A DNA stretch of 64,000 bases from the NCBI GenBank assembly GCA_965203795.1, contig OZ241915.1, positions 3,472,001 to 3,536,000 of the forward strand, given 5' to 3'. The first letter of the stretch is position 1. Each line of letters opens with the position of its first letter. The position numbers were made by a program, and so were the translations under genes. Below, piece by piece: positions 44,987 to 53,912 of the stretch. The notes beneath the pieces are model-generated. The model had not been told where the DNA came from, did no database searches, and saw only the letters and a program-made list of their open reading frames with translations. The DNA is from CBDBBY01 sp965203795 (GTDB lineage: Bacteria > Pseudomonadota > Alphaproteobacteria > Rhodobacterales > Rhodobacteraceae).

Positions 44987-45622
44987 TCAGGCGCGGCGAA
45001 GATCGCGGATCCGCAGAACAGCTCCGTCGGCGTTAGTCCGGCTCGGGAACTCTTCCAGAATGAAGGACCAATCCCGCCGCGCTGCGTCCAGCTCGGACTG
45101 CCGGTTCGCCCCCTTGAGGAACAATCCCGTTCCGTCCTGGGCCAAGTGGCGCGCCGCGTAGTCGAGCAGCCTAGCCAGCGGAGCAAGAGCGCGGGCGGCG
45201 GCGATGTCCGCCGCCTGCGGAGGGAGTCCCTCGGCCCGGTCCTGCAGCACCGTCACGCGGACGCCTGATTCGCGCGCCACCGTGCGAAGGAATTCGCACT
45301 TCCGCGAATTCGATTCGACGAGCACGAAACTGTCGCCCGGCCGTCGCTCCGCGCACAGCGCGGCCAGCACCATCCCCGGAAACCCGCCTCCGGAGCCGAG
45401 ATCGATCCATTTCGCCGGAGACTTCGGCGCAAGCGCCAGAAGCTGGGCGGAATCGAGGAAATGCCGCGTCCACGCATCCGGCAGCGTTGAAGCGGCAACG
45501 AGACCGGCCGAGGCATTCCACCTGCGCAGAAGTTCAGCGTGCACGCGGATCCGGTCGAATGTTTCACGTGAAACATCCAGCTCTTCGCGGAATTCCGCCT
45601 CGCCGCGGAACGTCCCGTTCAC
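44987..45622 (-). CDS. rsmG: 16S rRNA (guanine-527-N7) methyltransferase RsmG
   Basis: A 211-residue SAM methyltransferase (GidB). The SAM loop is WIDLGSGGGFPGMVLA and the following strand ends FVLVESNSRKCEFLR. Begins with GTG, overlapping the mnmG stop by four bases. The codons for VSRETF carry a perfect parS site, a feature of rsmG in many alphaproteobacteria. Confidence 0.95.
   Translation of the reverse strand: MNGTFRGEAEFREELDVSRETFDRIRVHAELLRRWNASAGLVAASTLPDAWTRHFLDSAQLLALAPKSPAKWIDLGSGGGFPGMVLAALCAERRPGDSFVLVESNSRKCEFLRTVARESGVRVTVLQDRAEGLPPQAADIAAARALAPLARLLDYAARHLAQDGTGLFLKGANRQSELDAARRDWSFILEEFPSRTNADGAVLRIRDLRRA
45560..45575. promoter_or_regulatory. parS: parS site, perfect
   Basis: TGTTTCACGTGAAACA matches the 16-base bacterial parS consensus exactly. 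It lies inside rsmG, 1.4 kb from parB. ParB clamps nucleate here, and its presence supports the origin-proximal position of this region. Confidence 0.92.
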
Positions 45623-47490
45623 GCGGAATGCCTTCGTTCCCCGCTCTTGACCGACGAAAGGATCAGCACGAGCGCCGCCGGCGTCATCCCTTCGATCCGG
45701 CCCGCTTGGCCGAGGGTTTCCGGCTGCGCCTTGCTAAGCTTCCCCTGCAGCTCATTGGAGATTCCAGGGATCGACCGGTAATCGAAACCGCGAGGGATGC
45801 GCTGCGCCTCGTCCCTTTCCAGCGCTTCCGCCTCCCTTTTTTGCCGCTCCAAATAGTTGGCGTACAGGGCCTCGTTTTCGACTTGCTCCGCGATTGACGG
45901 CTCCAAGCCGGACAGCTCCGGCCAGATCCCGGCCAGCTTCCGGATGTCGACGCCCTTGAACGCCAGCAGATCGGTCCCGGTCCTCCGCACGCCGTCCCGG
46001 CCGACCCTGATGCCGGCAGCGGACGCTTGGTTCGGGGTCAGCGAATGCGCCTTCAGCGCCTCCCGGGCTTGCGACAGGCGCGCGCGCTTCGCTAGGAAGC
46101 GTCGCGCCCTCTCTTCGGAAACGATCCCGAGATCCATTCCGAGCGGAGTCAGCCGCTGGTCGGCGTTGTCCGCCCGCAGGGACAAACGGAATTCGGCGCG
46201 GGACGTGAACATCCGGTACGGTTCGGAAACGCCGCGGGTAACGAGGTCGTCGATCATGACGCCGATGTAGGACCCTGAGCGAGGAAACGTGACCGAATCC
46301 ATGCCCAGCGACCGGCGCGCGGCGTTTATCCCCGCGACGATCCCCTGCCCGGCGGCTTCCTCGTATCCTGTCGTCCCGTTGATCTGGCCCGCCAAGAACA
46401 GGCCAGGGGCGTTCGAAACCTCCAAGGAAGCCCCGAGGGCCCGCGGGTCCACGTAGTCGTACTCGATCGCGTATCCCGGCTGAAGAATCCTCGCGTTCTC
46501 CAGACCCGGTATCGTTTTGACGAACTCCGCCTGCACCTCCGCCGGAAGCGATGTCGAAATGCCGTTCGGATAAACGGTATCGTCATCCAGACCCTCCGGC
46601 TCAAGGAAGACCTGATGGGAGGCCTTGTCGCTGAACCGCACGACTTTGTCCTCGAGCGACGGGCAGTATCTTGGACCGACGCCATCGAAATGCCCGCCGT
46701 AGATCGCCGACCGGTGCAGATTCGCGCGCACGATTTCATGGGTCGCTTCGGACGTGCGGGTGATGGCGCAGCTGATCTGCCGGGCCGTCGGACCATCCGA
46801 CAGGAACGAAAACATCTCAGGGTCGTCGTCGCCTGGCTGCTCCTCAAGATTCGACCAGTCGATCATCCGCCCGTCGATTCGCGGCGGCGTTCCGGTCTTC
46901 AGCCTGCCGAGGGGAAGCCCCAGCGCTTCGATCCGCTCCGCGAGTCGCACGCACGCGTTTTCTCCGACCCGGCCTGCCGACCGCGCCGTCTCCCCGATCC
47001 GGATCACTCCTCTTAGGAAGGTTCCGGTGGTCAGCACTACGGAGCGCGTCCCGAATTCGATCCCGTCAGCCAAAGCAAGCCCTGTCGCCGAGCCGTCTTT
47101 GAACAGAATGTCCGCGGCCTCGCCCTCGACGACCTCCAAGTTCGCGGCTCGGGCGATTTCCGCCTGCATGGCCTGCCGGTAGAGCTTCCGATCCATTTGG
47201 GCTCTCGGACCCCGCACCGCAGGACCCTTGGCGCGGTTCAGCAAACGGAACTGTATTCCTGCCCTGTCGGCGACGCGGGCCATCACGCCGTCAAGAGCGT
47301 CGATTTCCCGCACGATCTGCCCTTTGCCCAAGCCGCCGATTGCGGGATTGCAGGACATCGCGCCGATCGCGTCGCGCTTCAGCGTGACCAGCGCAGTCCG
47401 GGCTCCGGCTCTTGCCGCCGCGCACGCGGCCTCACAGCCGGCGTGCCCGCCTCCCACCACGATCACGTCAAAATGTTTCATGTGAAACAT
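45619..47490 (-). CDS. mnmG: tRNA uridine-5-carboxymethylaminomethyl modification enzyme MnmG
   Basis: A 623-residue FAD protein (GidA) that, with MnmE, modifies U34 of several tRNAs. FAD motif VVGGGHAGCEAACAAARAGA at the start; MSCNPAIGGLGKGQIVREID and GLFLAGQINGTTGYEEAAGQG are signature stretches. The C-terminus LSSVKSGERRHSA-like region is normal. The ATG overlaps a parS-like palindrome. Three bases separate it from mnmE. Confidence 0.96.
   Translation of the reverse strand: MFHMKHFDVIVVGGGHAGCEAACAAARAGARTALVTLKRDAIGAMSCNPAIGGLGKGQIVREIDALDGVMARVADRAGIQFRLLNRAKGPAVRGPRAQMDRKLYRQAMQAEIARAANLEVVEGEAADILFKDGSATGLALADGIEFGTRSVVLTTGTFLRGVIRIGETARSAGRVGENACVRLAERIEALGLPLGRLKTGTPPRIDGRMIDWSNLEEQPGDDDPEMFSFLSDGPTARQISCAITRTSEATHEIVRANLHRSAIYGGHFDGVGPRYCPSLEDKVVRFSDKASHQVFLEPEGLDDDTVYPNGISTSLPAEVQAEFVKTIPGLENARILQPGYAIEYDYVDPRALGASLEVSNAPGLFLAGQINGTTGYEEAAGQGIVAGINAARRSLGMDSVTFPRSGSYIGVMIDDLVTRGVSEPYRMFTSRAEFRLSLRADNADQRLTPLGMDLGIVSEERARRFLAKRARLSQAREALKAHSLTPNQASAAGIRVGRDGVRRTGTDLLAFKGVDIRKLAGIWPELSGLEPSIAEQVENEALYANYLERQKREAEALERDEAQRIPRGFDYRSIPGISNELQGKLSKAQPETLGQAGRIEGMTPAALVLILSSVKSGERRHSA
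47474..47489. promoter_or_regulatory. parS: parS site, one mismatch, over the mnmG start codon
   Basis: TGTTTCATGTGAAACA on the plus strand differs from consensus at one base. It lies across the mnmG initiation codon, so ParB binding here could also affect mnmG expression. About 1.9 kb from the first site. Confidence 0.85.
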
Positions 47491-47493
47491 TCC

Positions 47494-48789
47494 TCATTTT
47501 CCCACGCAGAAGCTTGCGAAGATTTCCCCAAGGACTTCTTCCGTTTCGATTTTTCCGAGCATGACGCCCAAATTCCGCGCCCCGGCGCGCAGCTCTTCCG
47601 CCGCGATTTCCAGGTTGCGATCATCTGCATTTAGTTCATGCCGACAGGATTCCAAAGCCGAAACCGCAGATTCCATCGCCGCGCTATGCCGCTGCCGCGT
47701 CGCCGTTTCCACCGCCGCCGCCCTTCCCGCGAGTTCCGAACGGACTCGGTCCAGAAGACTCTCGACGCCTTGTCCGGTCTTTCCCGACACGGCGGGCTCC
47801 TGGATTCCGGGGGACAAGTCGGCCTTCGCCCGCACTCTGCAGTCGCCCGGGCGAATCTGCACCAGGAGCTCCTCCGCCGCATCTTCTTGCGACAGGAATA
47901 CCCTGAGGTCGGCCGCGTCGGCCCGCCGACGCGCCCTGTCGACGCCGATGCTTTCCACAGGATCCGCCGACTTCCGCAAACCCGCGGTGTCGAGCAGCGT
48001 CACCGGAAGCCCGCGCAAGTCCATCCGGACCTCGATGACGTCGCGCGTCGTGCCCTCGTGCTCCGAAACAATGGCCGCTTCGCGCTTGGAAATGAAATTG
48101 AGCAATGTCGACTTGCCCACGTTCGGGGCCCCGACAATCGCCACTTCGAACCCGTCCCGAACCCGTTCCGCAAATTCCGCGCCGCGGATTTCCGCCTTCA
48201 ACTCTTCGGCCAAGCCCTCGGCAAGCGCTTTGGCCTCGTCCACCGCCTCGCCCGGAATCTCCTCGTCTGCGAAATCGATCGCGGCTTCGAGCAGCGCCAG
48301 GCAGCGCAGCATCCTGGCGCTCCAGCTGTCGGCCTTCCGCCCGAGCTCGCCGGAAAACACCCTCATGGCCTGCTTCCGCTGCGCCTCGGTCTCGGCTTCG
48401 ATCAGGTCAGCCAAGCCTTCGACGCGGAGCAGGTCCATCCTGCCGTTGCGAAGCGCGCGCAGCGTGAATTCCCCCGCTTCCGCCAGCCGAAGCCCTTCCT
48501 TCGCGCCGAGGGCGTTCAGCACGGCCGCGGCGGTTGCGCGTCCGCCGTGGATGTGGAGCTCGACGACCAGCTCTCCGGTGTAGCTGGCGCCCTCGGGAAA
48601 CCAGAGAACCAGGCACTCGTCGAGGATAGCACCGTCCTCGCCAGACAGCTTCCGGAGCCCTGCCGTGCGGGCGGGCGGCAGGCTGCCCGCAAGATCTTCA
48701 GCTGCGCGCAGAGCGCCCGGCCCCGAGAGCCGCACGACTGCCACTCCCGCCTTTCCCCAAGCCGTGGAGAGCGCGAATATCGTGTCCAT
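47494..48789 (-). CDS. mnmE: tRNA modification GTPase MnmE
   Basis: A 431-residue GTPase (TrmE) working with MnmG. The tetrahydrofolate-binding N-terminal domain (DTIFALSTAWGKAGVAVVRLSG) is followed by helices that hold an inserted G domain: P-loop GAPNVGKSTLLN, switch region EGTTRDV, and DTAGLR. The C-terminal FCVGK tetrapeptide carries the conserved Cys. A GTG three codons upstream is an alternative start. Normal length. Confidence 0.95.
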   Translation of the reverse strand: MDTIFALSTAWGKAGVAVVRLSGPGALRAAEDLAGSLPPARTAGLRKLSGEDGAILDECLVLWFPEGASYTGELVVELHIHGGRATAAAVLNALGAKEGLRLAEAGEFTLRALRNGRMDLLRVEGLADLIEAETEAQRKQAMRVFSGELGRKADSWSARMLRCLALLEAAIDFADEEIPGEAVDEAKALAEGLAEELKAEIRGAEFAERVRDGFEVAIVGAPNVGKSTLLNFISKREAAIVSEHEGTTRDVIEVRMDLRGLPVTLLDTAGLRKSADPVESIGVDRARRRADAADLRVFLSQEDAAEELLVQIRPGDCRVRAKADLSPGIQEPAVSGKTGQGVESLLDRVRSELAGRAAAVETATRQRHSAAMESAVSALESCRHELNADDRNLEIAAEELRAGARNLGVMLGKIETEEVLGEIFASFCVGK

Positions 48790-48889
48790 AGTTTCCACCC
48801 GGAACCTTGGCGGTGCTGACGCCTCGCCGGATCCGCTGCGGGCCTTCGCGATGGAAGCCTACGGGCTGCCCCGCACGCCGGAACCCGGC

Positions 48890-50161
48890 TCAGGAATTCA
48901 TCGAGTCGAAGAACTCCGAATTGGTCTTTGTGACCCTTAGTTTCGAGAGAAGGAACTCGATTGCTTCCGTCGTCCCCATCGGGCTCAGTATCCTTCTGAG
49001 AACAAACATCTTCTGCAGATCCAGTTTGGACACCAGCAGGTTTTCCTTCCGCGTTCCCGACTTGATGATGTCAATGGCCGGGAAGATCCGCTTGTCGGCC
49101 ACCTTCCGGTCAAGCACGATCTCCGAATTGCCGGTTCCCTTGAATTCCTCGAATATGACCTCGTCCATGCGGCTGCCGGTATCGATCAGCGCGGTGGCGA
49201 TGATGGTCAGGGAGCCGCCTTCCTCGATGTTCCGCGCCGCGCCGAAGAAGCGCTTCGGCCGTTGAAGCGCGTTCGCATCCACGCCCCCGCTGAGCACTTT
49301 GCCCGAGGACGGCAGAACCGCGTTGAATGCCCGTCCCAGCCGCGTGATCGAATCCAAGAGGATGACGACGTCCCTTTTGTGCTCCACCAAGCGTTTCGCT
49401 TTCTCGATCACCATTTCCGAGACCGCGACATGGCGGCTTGCCGGCTCGTCGAATGTCGAGGAAATGACTTCCCCTTTGACGCTCCGCTGCATGTCGGTCA
49501 CTTCCTCAGGACGCTCGTCGATCAGCAGAACGATCAGGAAGCATTCCGGATGGTTCTCTTCAATCGAATGGGCGATGTTCTGAAGCAGAACGGTCTTTCC
49601 GGTTCGCGGCGGCGAAACGATCAATGCCCGCTGGCCCTTTCCCAGCGGCGCAACAAGATCGATCACGCGCGTGGACCTGTCCTTCACCGTCGGATCGGAC
49701 ACTTCCATCTTCAGCCGCTCGTCCGGATAGAGGGGCGTCAGGTTGTCGAAATGGACCTTGTGCCTCGCCGTGTCCGGGTCGCCGAAATTGATCTCGGTCA
49801 CGGTCACCAGACCGAAGTAGTTCTCGTTTTCGTTCGGGGCCCTGATCATGCCCGCGACGGTCGCGCCGGTCCGCAGCCCGAATTTGCGGATCATGCTGGG
49901 GCTGACGTAAATGTCGTCGGGACCGGGCAGGTAATTCGCTTCCGGCGAGCGCAGGAATCCAAACCCGTCCTGCATGACTTCCAGAACGCCTTCTCCGAAG
50001 ATGTCCCAGCCCTCCTCCGCGCGGGCTTTCAGTATCCCGAACATCATGTCGCCCTTGCGCATGATGGACGCGTTCGCGATTTCCAGCTCTTCGGCGACGG
50101 CAAGCAGTTCCGTCGGGCTTTTCGCCTTCAAGTCGGACAGCGAGATGCGCTGGTTAAGCAT
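48890..50161 (-). CDS. rho: Transcription termination factor Rho
   Basis: A 423-residue hexameric RNA helicase. N-terminal Rho_N (SLSDLKAKSPTELLAVAEELE), the RNA-binding cold-shock domain around GFGFLRSPEANYLPGPDDIY, and the ATPase core with Walker A PPRTGKTVLLQ and Walker B VVILLDSITRLGRAFN. All present and of normal length. First gene of a block running through mnmE to parB on the same strand. Confidence 0.97.
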   Translation of the reverse strand: MLNQRISLSDLKAKSPTELLAVAEELEIANASIMRKGDMMFGILKARAEEGWDIFGEGVLEVMQDGFGFLRSPEANYLPGPDDIYVSPSMIRKFGLRTGATVAGMIRAPNENENYFGLVTVTEINFGDPDTARHKVHFDNLTPLYPDERLKMEVSDPTVKDRSTRVIDLVAPLGKGQRALIVSPPRTGKTVLLQNIAHSIEENHPECFLIVLLIDERPEEVTDMQRSVKGEVISSTFDEPASRHVAVSEMVIEKAKRLVEHKRDVVILLDSITRLGRAFNAVLPSSGKVLSGGVDANALQRPKRFFGAARNIEEGGSLTIIATALIDTGSRMDEVIFEEFKGTGNSEIVLDRKVADKRIFPAIDIIKSGTRKENLLVSKLDLQKMFVLRRILSPMGTTEAIEFLLSKLRVTKTNSEFFDSMNS

Positions 50162-50542
50162 CGTGGCACCTATGAGATTCCGGCGGGACCGGCGGTCGGT
50201 CCTCGTGCGGCAATTGTGGGATTACGGCTACGGCGGAACGCCGCCCTGCCCTGTCCCTTAGCCAATTCCGGTCGGAAGTCAATCTTCAATATCCGGAATC
50301 GCCCACGTGCCACGACTGATAAGTTGGTATCCGGGCTGTCGCTGACCTGCCACGCGATCAATTTCGCTGCCGCCTTCCGGCTTCAGTTCCGCCGGGACTA
50401 TCGGAATTCCCATCCGATGAAGGCTGCCACATTCACCTGCAGTACGTTTGAGCCGACGGCATGAACCCGTATTGAACGCAATGGCGTATGACGTGTCGTG
50501 AAGCGTACGCGGGCTCAGCTGAATTTGCGTTTGCGCCGATCG
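50162..50542. other. Gap between hemJ and rho
   Basis: 381 bases with no gene recognised. It should hold the rho promoter and leader; rho leaders are often long because Rho controls its own transcription. Confidence 0.4.
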
Positions 50543-50995
50543 TCAGAAGGGACGCGCAACCACCATTGCCACGATGACAAGCATCAGAACCGCAGGTAGC
50601 TCGTTCAGTATTCGGAATTGCCGTCCCGTCGTGGCGCACTCGCCACGCTCAAGCTCTTTCCGCTTCGCGGCAAGCCAGAAATGGAACGAGGTCAAGGCCA
50701 GAACGCCCGCGATCTTGATCCAAGGCCACGAAGCCGACCAGTCGAACACGCCCGGTATCGAAACCAGGGCCAGCCCGGTCGCCCATGTCGCAAGCATCGC
50801 CGGCGTTGTCACGATGCGCAGCAGTCTGGACTCCATGAGGCCGAAAAGCTTGTGCGTGTCCGAGTCGTTCTCGACGCGTTCGCGGTGGTACACGTAGAGC
50901 CTGGGTAAGTAGAGCAAACCCGCCATCCACGCGATCACGGACACCACATGCAGCGTCTTGACCCACGGATAAACGCTCTGGACGAAGCCGCTCAT
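50543..50995 (-). CDS. hemJ: Protoporphyrinogen IX oxidase HemJ
   Basis: A 150-residue protein with four membrane segments. The conserved His in VKTLHVVSVIAWMAGLLYLPR and the stretch YHRERV, both typical of HemJ (TIGR00701), are present. It oxidises protoporphyrinogen IX in the inner membrane. The usual partner hemE is not next to it; the upstream gene is a PfkB kinase 27 bases away, so hemJ is probably now transcribed from the sugar operon promoter or an internal one. Confidence 0.9.
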   Translation of the reverse strand: MSGFVQSVYPWVKTLHVVSVIAWMAGLLYLPRLYVYHRERVENDSDTHKLFGLMESRLLRIVTTPAMLATWATGLALVSIPGVFDWSASWPWIKIAGVLALTSFHFWLAAKRKELERGECATTGRQFRILNELPAVLMLVIVAMVVARPF

Positions 50996-51022
50996 GCTAT
51001 TTCCTGAAGGCTCTGCGCGTCG

Positions 51023-51988
51023 CTACGGGCTTGCGCGGACGGACGAAGGCTTCCGCGTCGTCGCCTTCATGAATCGCAGCGAGCTTTCCAAGCTCGACAC
51101 GACAGCCTGCGACCCGAGTCCCATCGCGTTCTGGGCCGAAGCGGCTTGCCCGAGCCCGATGCAATCCTCGACCGGCATTCCGAGATGCAACCCGGTCGCG
51201 AAACCCGCATTGAAGCAGTCTCCGCAGCCGCAAGTGCAGACGATCTCGACATCGAACGCCGACATGTCGCATCTGTTTCCGTCGGCGCTTCTCAGCATCG
51301 CGCCGTCCGCCCCCAGCGTCAGGACCACCGCGCCGGCACCCTGTTCAAGGAGGAATGCGGAGATATCCTCCAAGTCGGCCAGCCCGGAAAGCGCCGCCGC
51401 CTCCTCCTCGGAGGGCATGAAATAATCCGTGTTCGGCAGCAGCGGAGCGACAAGGTCCATGTCGTCCGCCGTTGAAGCGAACACATCCAAAGTCGTTATG
51501 CAGCCGCGCTTCTTTGCCTCCGCCATCACTTCCGCGGTTCGCCCTGCGTCCATCCGGTCCATCAATCCGACCCCGCCGACATGGAGGATTTTCGTATCCA
51601 CAACCCTTTCCAAGCTGTCATCCGTCACAAAGAATCCTGCGGTCGCTCCAAGCTTGTGAAGGGCGGGCCGGGCGCCGTCGGGCCTAGTGGTCACGATCGA
51701 TGAAGACGTGCTGTGCCCGTCGCAGACCTCCATGTTCTTCACGTCGATGCCGAACGACCTGAGCTTCGCGAGCACCCAGTCGCCCATGTCGTCCCGTCCC
51801 ACGCCGCCGACCGCCTGCACGCTCATGCCGTGCTTCGCGCCAACGATGGCCGCGCTTCCGGCCGCCCCGGACACGGCGAGCGTGAAGTCCTCAACGAAGC
51901 ATGTGCTGCCGCCCGGCGGAATCTCCGTCACCGGGCGACAGAGGCAGTCGAACGTGTAGAATCCGATCGAAGTGTAGTCGAAAGCCAT
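51023..51988 (-). CDS. PfkB-family carbohydrate kinase with Cys-rich signature
   Basis: A 321-residue ribokinase-fold kinase. Glycine-rich AVSGAAGSAAIVGAKHGMSV and GGVGRDDMGDWV lie in the substrate half. The C-terminal signature, normally DTTGAGDAF, reads CTCGCGDCFNAGF: the catalytic Asp is kept but four cysteines occupy neighbouring places. It lies six bases after the sugar ABC ATPase gene, so it likely phosphorylates the imported carbohydrate or a product of it. Confidence 0.9.
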   Translation of the reverse strand: MAFDYTSIGFYTFDCLCRPVTEIPPGGSTCFVEDFTLAVSGAAGSAAIVGAKHGMSVQAVGGVGRDDMGDWVLAKLRSFGIDVKNMEVCDGHSTSSSIVTTRPDGARPALHKLGATAGFFVTDDSLERVVDTKILHVGGVGLMDRMDAGRTAEVMAEAKKRGCITTLDVFASTADDMDLVAPLLPNTDYFMPSEEEAAALSGLADLEDISAFLLEQGAGAVVLTLGADGAMLRSADGNRCDMSAFDVEIVCTCGCGDCFNAGFATGLHLGMPVEDCIGLGQAASAQNAMGLGSQAVVSSLESSLRFMKATTRKPSSVRASP

Positions 51989-51994
51989 CGCGCC

Positions 51995-53059
51995 CTACTC
52001 GTCGGCGGCGGGCGCGATTCGCGCGCCGCCCGCCGTTTCGAAGAAATAAAGCCGACTCCTGTCAAATCCGACCCATTCTTCCGAGCCGAGCGGGGCCCTG
52101 TAGCCCCGGTCCGCCTTGACCTCCACAAGAACGTCGCCAACCTTGAGCGTCAGGTATGTCGCGTCGCCCGTCGGCTCCACTCCGAAGACTTCTCCTCGCA
52201 GATGCGCGCCCTCCCGCCCAATTTGGCAGTCTTCCGGCCGGATCCCCAAGGTCACTTCGCCATCGGCAGCTGCGGGCACATCCCCGACTTCAATGCCGGG
52301 CGCACTGTACGCTCCCGATTCGATCCGCCCGTTCACGAGATTCATGGGAGGCGATCCGATGAAACCGGCGACGAACGCGTTCGCCGGGTTGGAATAGATC
52401 TCGTCCGGCGTGCCGATTTGCTGGATCGAGCCGCCTTCCATGACCACGATCCGGTCAGCCAAGGTCATCGCCTCAATCTGGTCGTGAGTGACATACACCG
52501 TCGTGATCTTGAGTTGCCGCTGGAGGCGCTTGATCTGCACTCTCATCGCCTGCCGCAGCTTCGCGTCAAGGTTGGAAAGCGGCTCGTCCATCAGAAACAC
52601 TTTGGGATGGCGCACGATTGCCCTTGCCAGCGCCGCGCGCTGCCGCTGGCCTCCGGAAAGCGCCGACGGCTTCCTGCCAAGCAGCTCGCCAAGCTCGACC
52701 ATGTCGGCCGCCTCCCGAACCAACGCCGGGTGGTCGCTTGGCGGCACGTTCCTCATCCGGAGCGGGAAGCGGATGTTCTCGTAAATGGTCATGTTCGGAT
52801 ACAGCGCGTACCCTTGGAAAACCATGGCGACGTCCCTGTCGCGGGCGTCGACGTCGGTGATTTCCTCGCCGTCCATTCTGATCAGCCCCTCGGACGGCTC
52901 CTCGAGGCCGGCGATCATCCTCATGGTGGTGGTCTTGCCGCAGCCCGACGGCCCCAGAAGCACGACGAACTCCTCGTCGTCGATCACCAGGCTGACATCG
53001 CGAACGCCCCAGACCGACTCCCAGCGCTTTCCCAGATTCGACAGCTCAATTCGGGCCAT
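51995..53059 (-). CDS. Carbohydrate ABC transporter ATPase (UgpC/MalK type)
   Basis: A 354-residue ATPase with GPSGCGKTTTMRMIAGLEEP (Walker A), LSGGQRQRAALARAI (signature), VFLMDEPLSNLDAKLR (Walker B) and THDQIEAMTLADRIVVM (switch His), followed by a C-terminal TOBE/OB regulatory domain of about 110 residues. It pairs with the two permeases upstream. Six-base spacing on each side. Confidence 0.94.
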   Translation of the reverse strand: MARIELSNLGKRWESVWGVRDVSLVIDDEEFVVLLGPSGCGKTTTMRMIAGLEEPSEGLIRMDGEEITDVDARDRDVAMVFQGYALYPNMTIYENIRFPLRMRNVPPSDHPALVREAADMVELGELLGRKPSALSGGQRQRAALARAIVRHPKVFLMDEPLSNLDAKLRQAMRVQIKRLQRQLKITTVYVTHDQIEAMTLADRIVVMEGGSIQQIGTPDEIYSNPANAFVAGFIGSPPMNLVNGRIESGAYSAPGIEVGDVPAAADGEVTLGIRPEDCQIGREGAHLRGEVFGVEPTGDATYLTLKVGDVLVEVKADRGYRAPLGSEEWVGFDRSRLYFFETAGGARIAPAADE

Positions 53060-53065
53060 ATGCGG

Positions 53066-53908
53066 TCAGCCTTTGACTGCGCCCATCGTAAGTCCCCTGG
53101 ACAAGTGCTTCTGAATCGCGATCACGACAAGGAACACTGGAAGGAACGCGATGAACGCGACCAAGGCGATGGCGTTGTAAATGACTCCGTCCGAGCCGCC
53201 TGTGAAGTTCGCGAGCGCCACGGACATGGTGTAGGCGTTCGGCGTGGAAGCGATCAGAAGCGTGAAGAGGAATTCGTTCACCGCGAAAATCGCGGCAATG
53301 ACGGCAGCCGTGATGATCCCTGGCCGTATGGCCGGGATGATGATTTCCCAAAGGATTCTGAGATCCGAGGCGCCGTCGGTCCGGGCCGCGTCTTCCAGCT
53401 CGGCAGGAATGTCGAGCATGTACGACCTGATGATCCAAGTCACGACGCTCAGGTTGATCGCGGCGTAGACGAGCATCAGCGCCCAGACCGTGTCCAGCAG
53501 CCCCATCCCCCGGAACAGGAAGAATATCGGAATCGCGACAATCGCGGGGGCCATCATCCGGGTGGACAGAATGTAGAAGCCGAGATCGTCGCGTCCGCGG
53601 TATTCGTACCTGGCTAGCGAATAGGCCGCGGGCAGCGCGAGGAGCAGGTCTATGAGAACGGAGCCCACGATGGCGGCGAGGGAATTGCGGAGGTACTTCG
53701 CCATCGGCCAGTCCTCCCAGATCATGTGCCACGCATCGAGCGAAAACGTGGGCCAGTAGATCGGCTGCGGCGTGACGATCTCGGTCCGGGGACGAAGGCC
53801 GATCGACAGGAACCAAAGCGCCGGGGCAAGGCAGAACAGCGCCCACGCTCCCAGGATCGCATAGCGAAGGGTCAGGCTTTCGCCCTTTGCGCGGATGCGG
53901 CCCGGCAT
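53066..53908 (-). CDS. Carbohydrate ABC transporter permease 2 (UgpE/MalG type)
   Basis: A 280-residue permease with six hydrophobic segments. The EAA loop is ELEDAARTDGASDLRILWEI, and the final segment ends LSRGLTMGAVKG, the MalG-type terminus. It follows permease 1 by four bases. Confidence 0.92.
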   Translation of the reverse strand: MPGRIRAKGESLTLRYAILGAWALFCLAPALWFLSIGLRPRTEIVTPQPIYWPTFSLDAWHMIWEDWPMAKYLRNSLAAIVGSVLIDLLLALPAAYSLARYEYRGRDDLGFYILSTRMMAPAIVAIPIFFLFRGMGLLDTVWALMLVYAAINLSVVTWIIRSYMLDIPAELEDAARTDGASDLRILWEIIIPAIRPGIITAAVIAAIFAVNEFLFTLLIASTPNAYTMSVALANFTGGSDGVIYNAIALVAFIAFLPVFLVVIAIQKHLSRGLTMGAVKG

Positions 53909-53912
53909 CCGT

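Noticed and set aside
51713..53617. 634-codon plus-strand open frame
   Set aside because: Antisense to the PfkB, ABC ATPase and permease genes; no recognisable domain.
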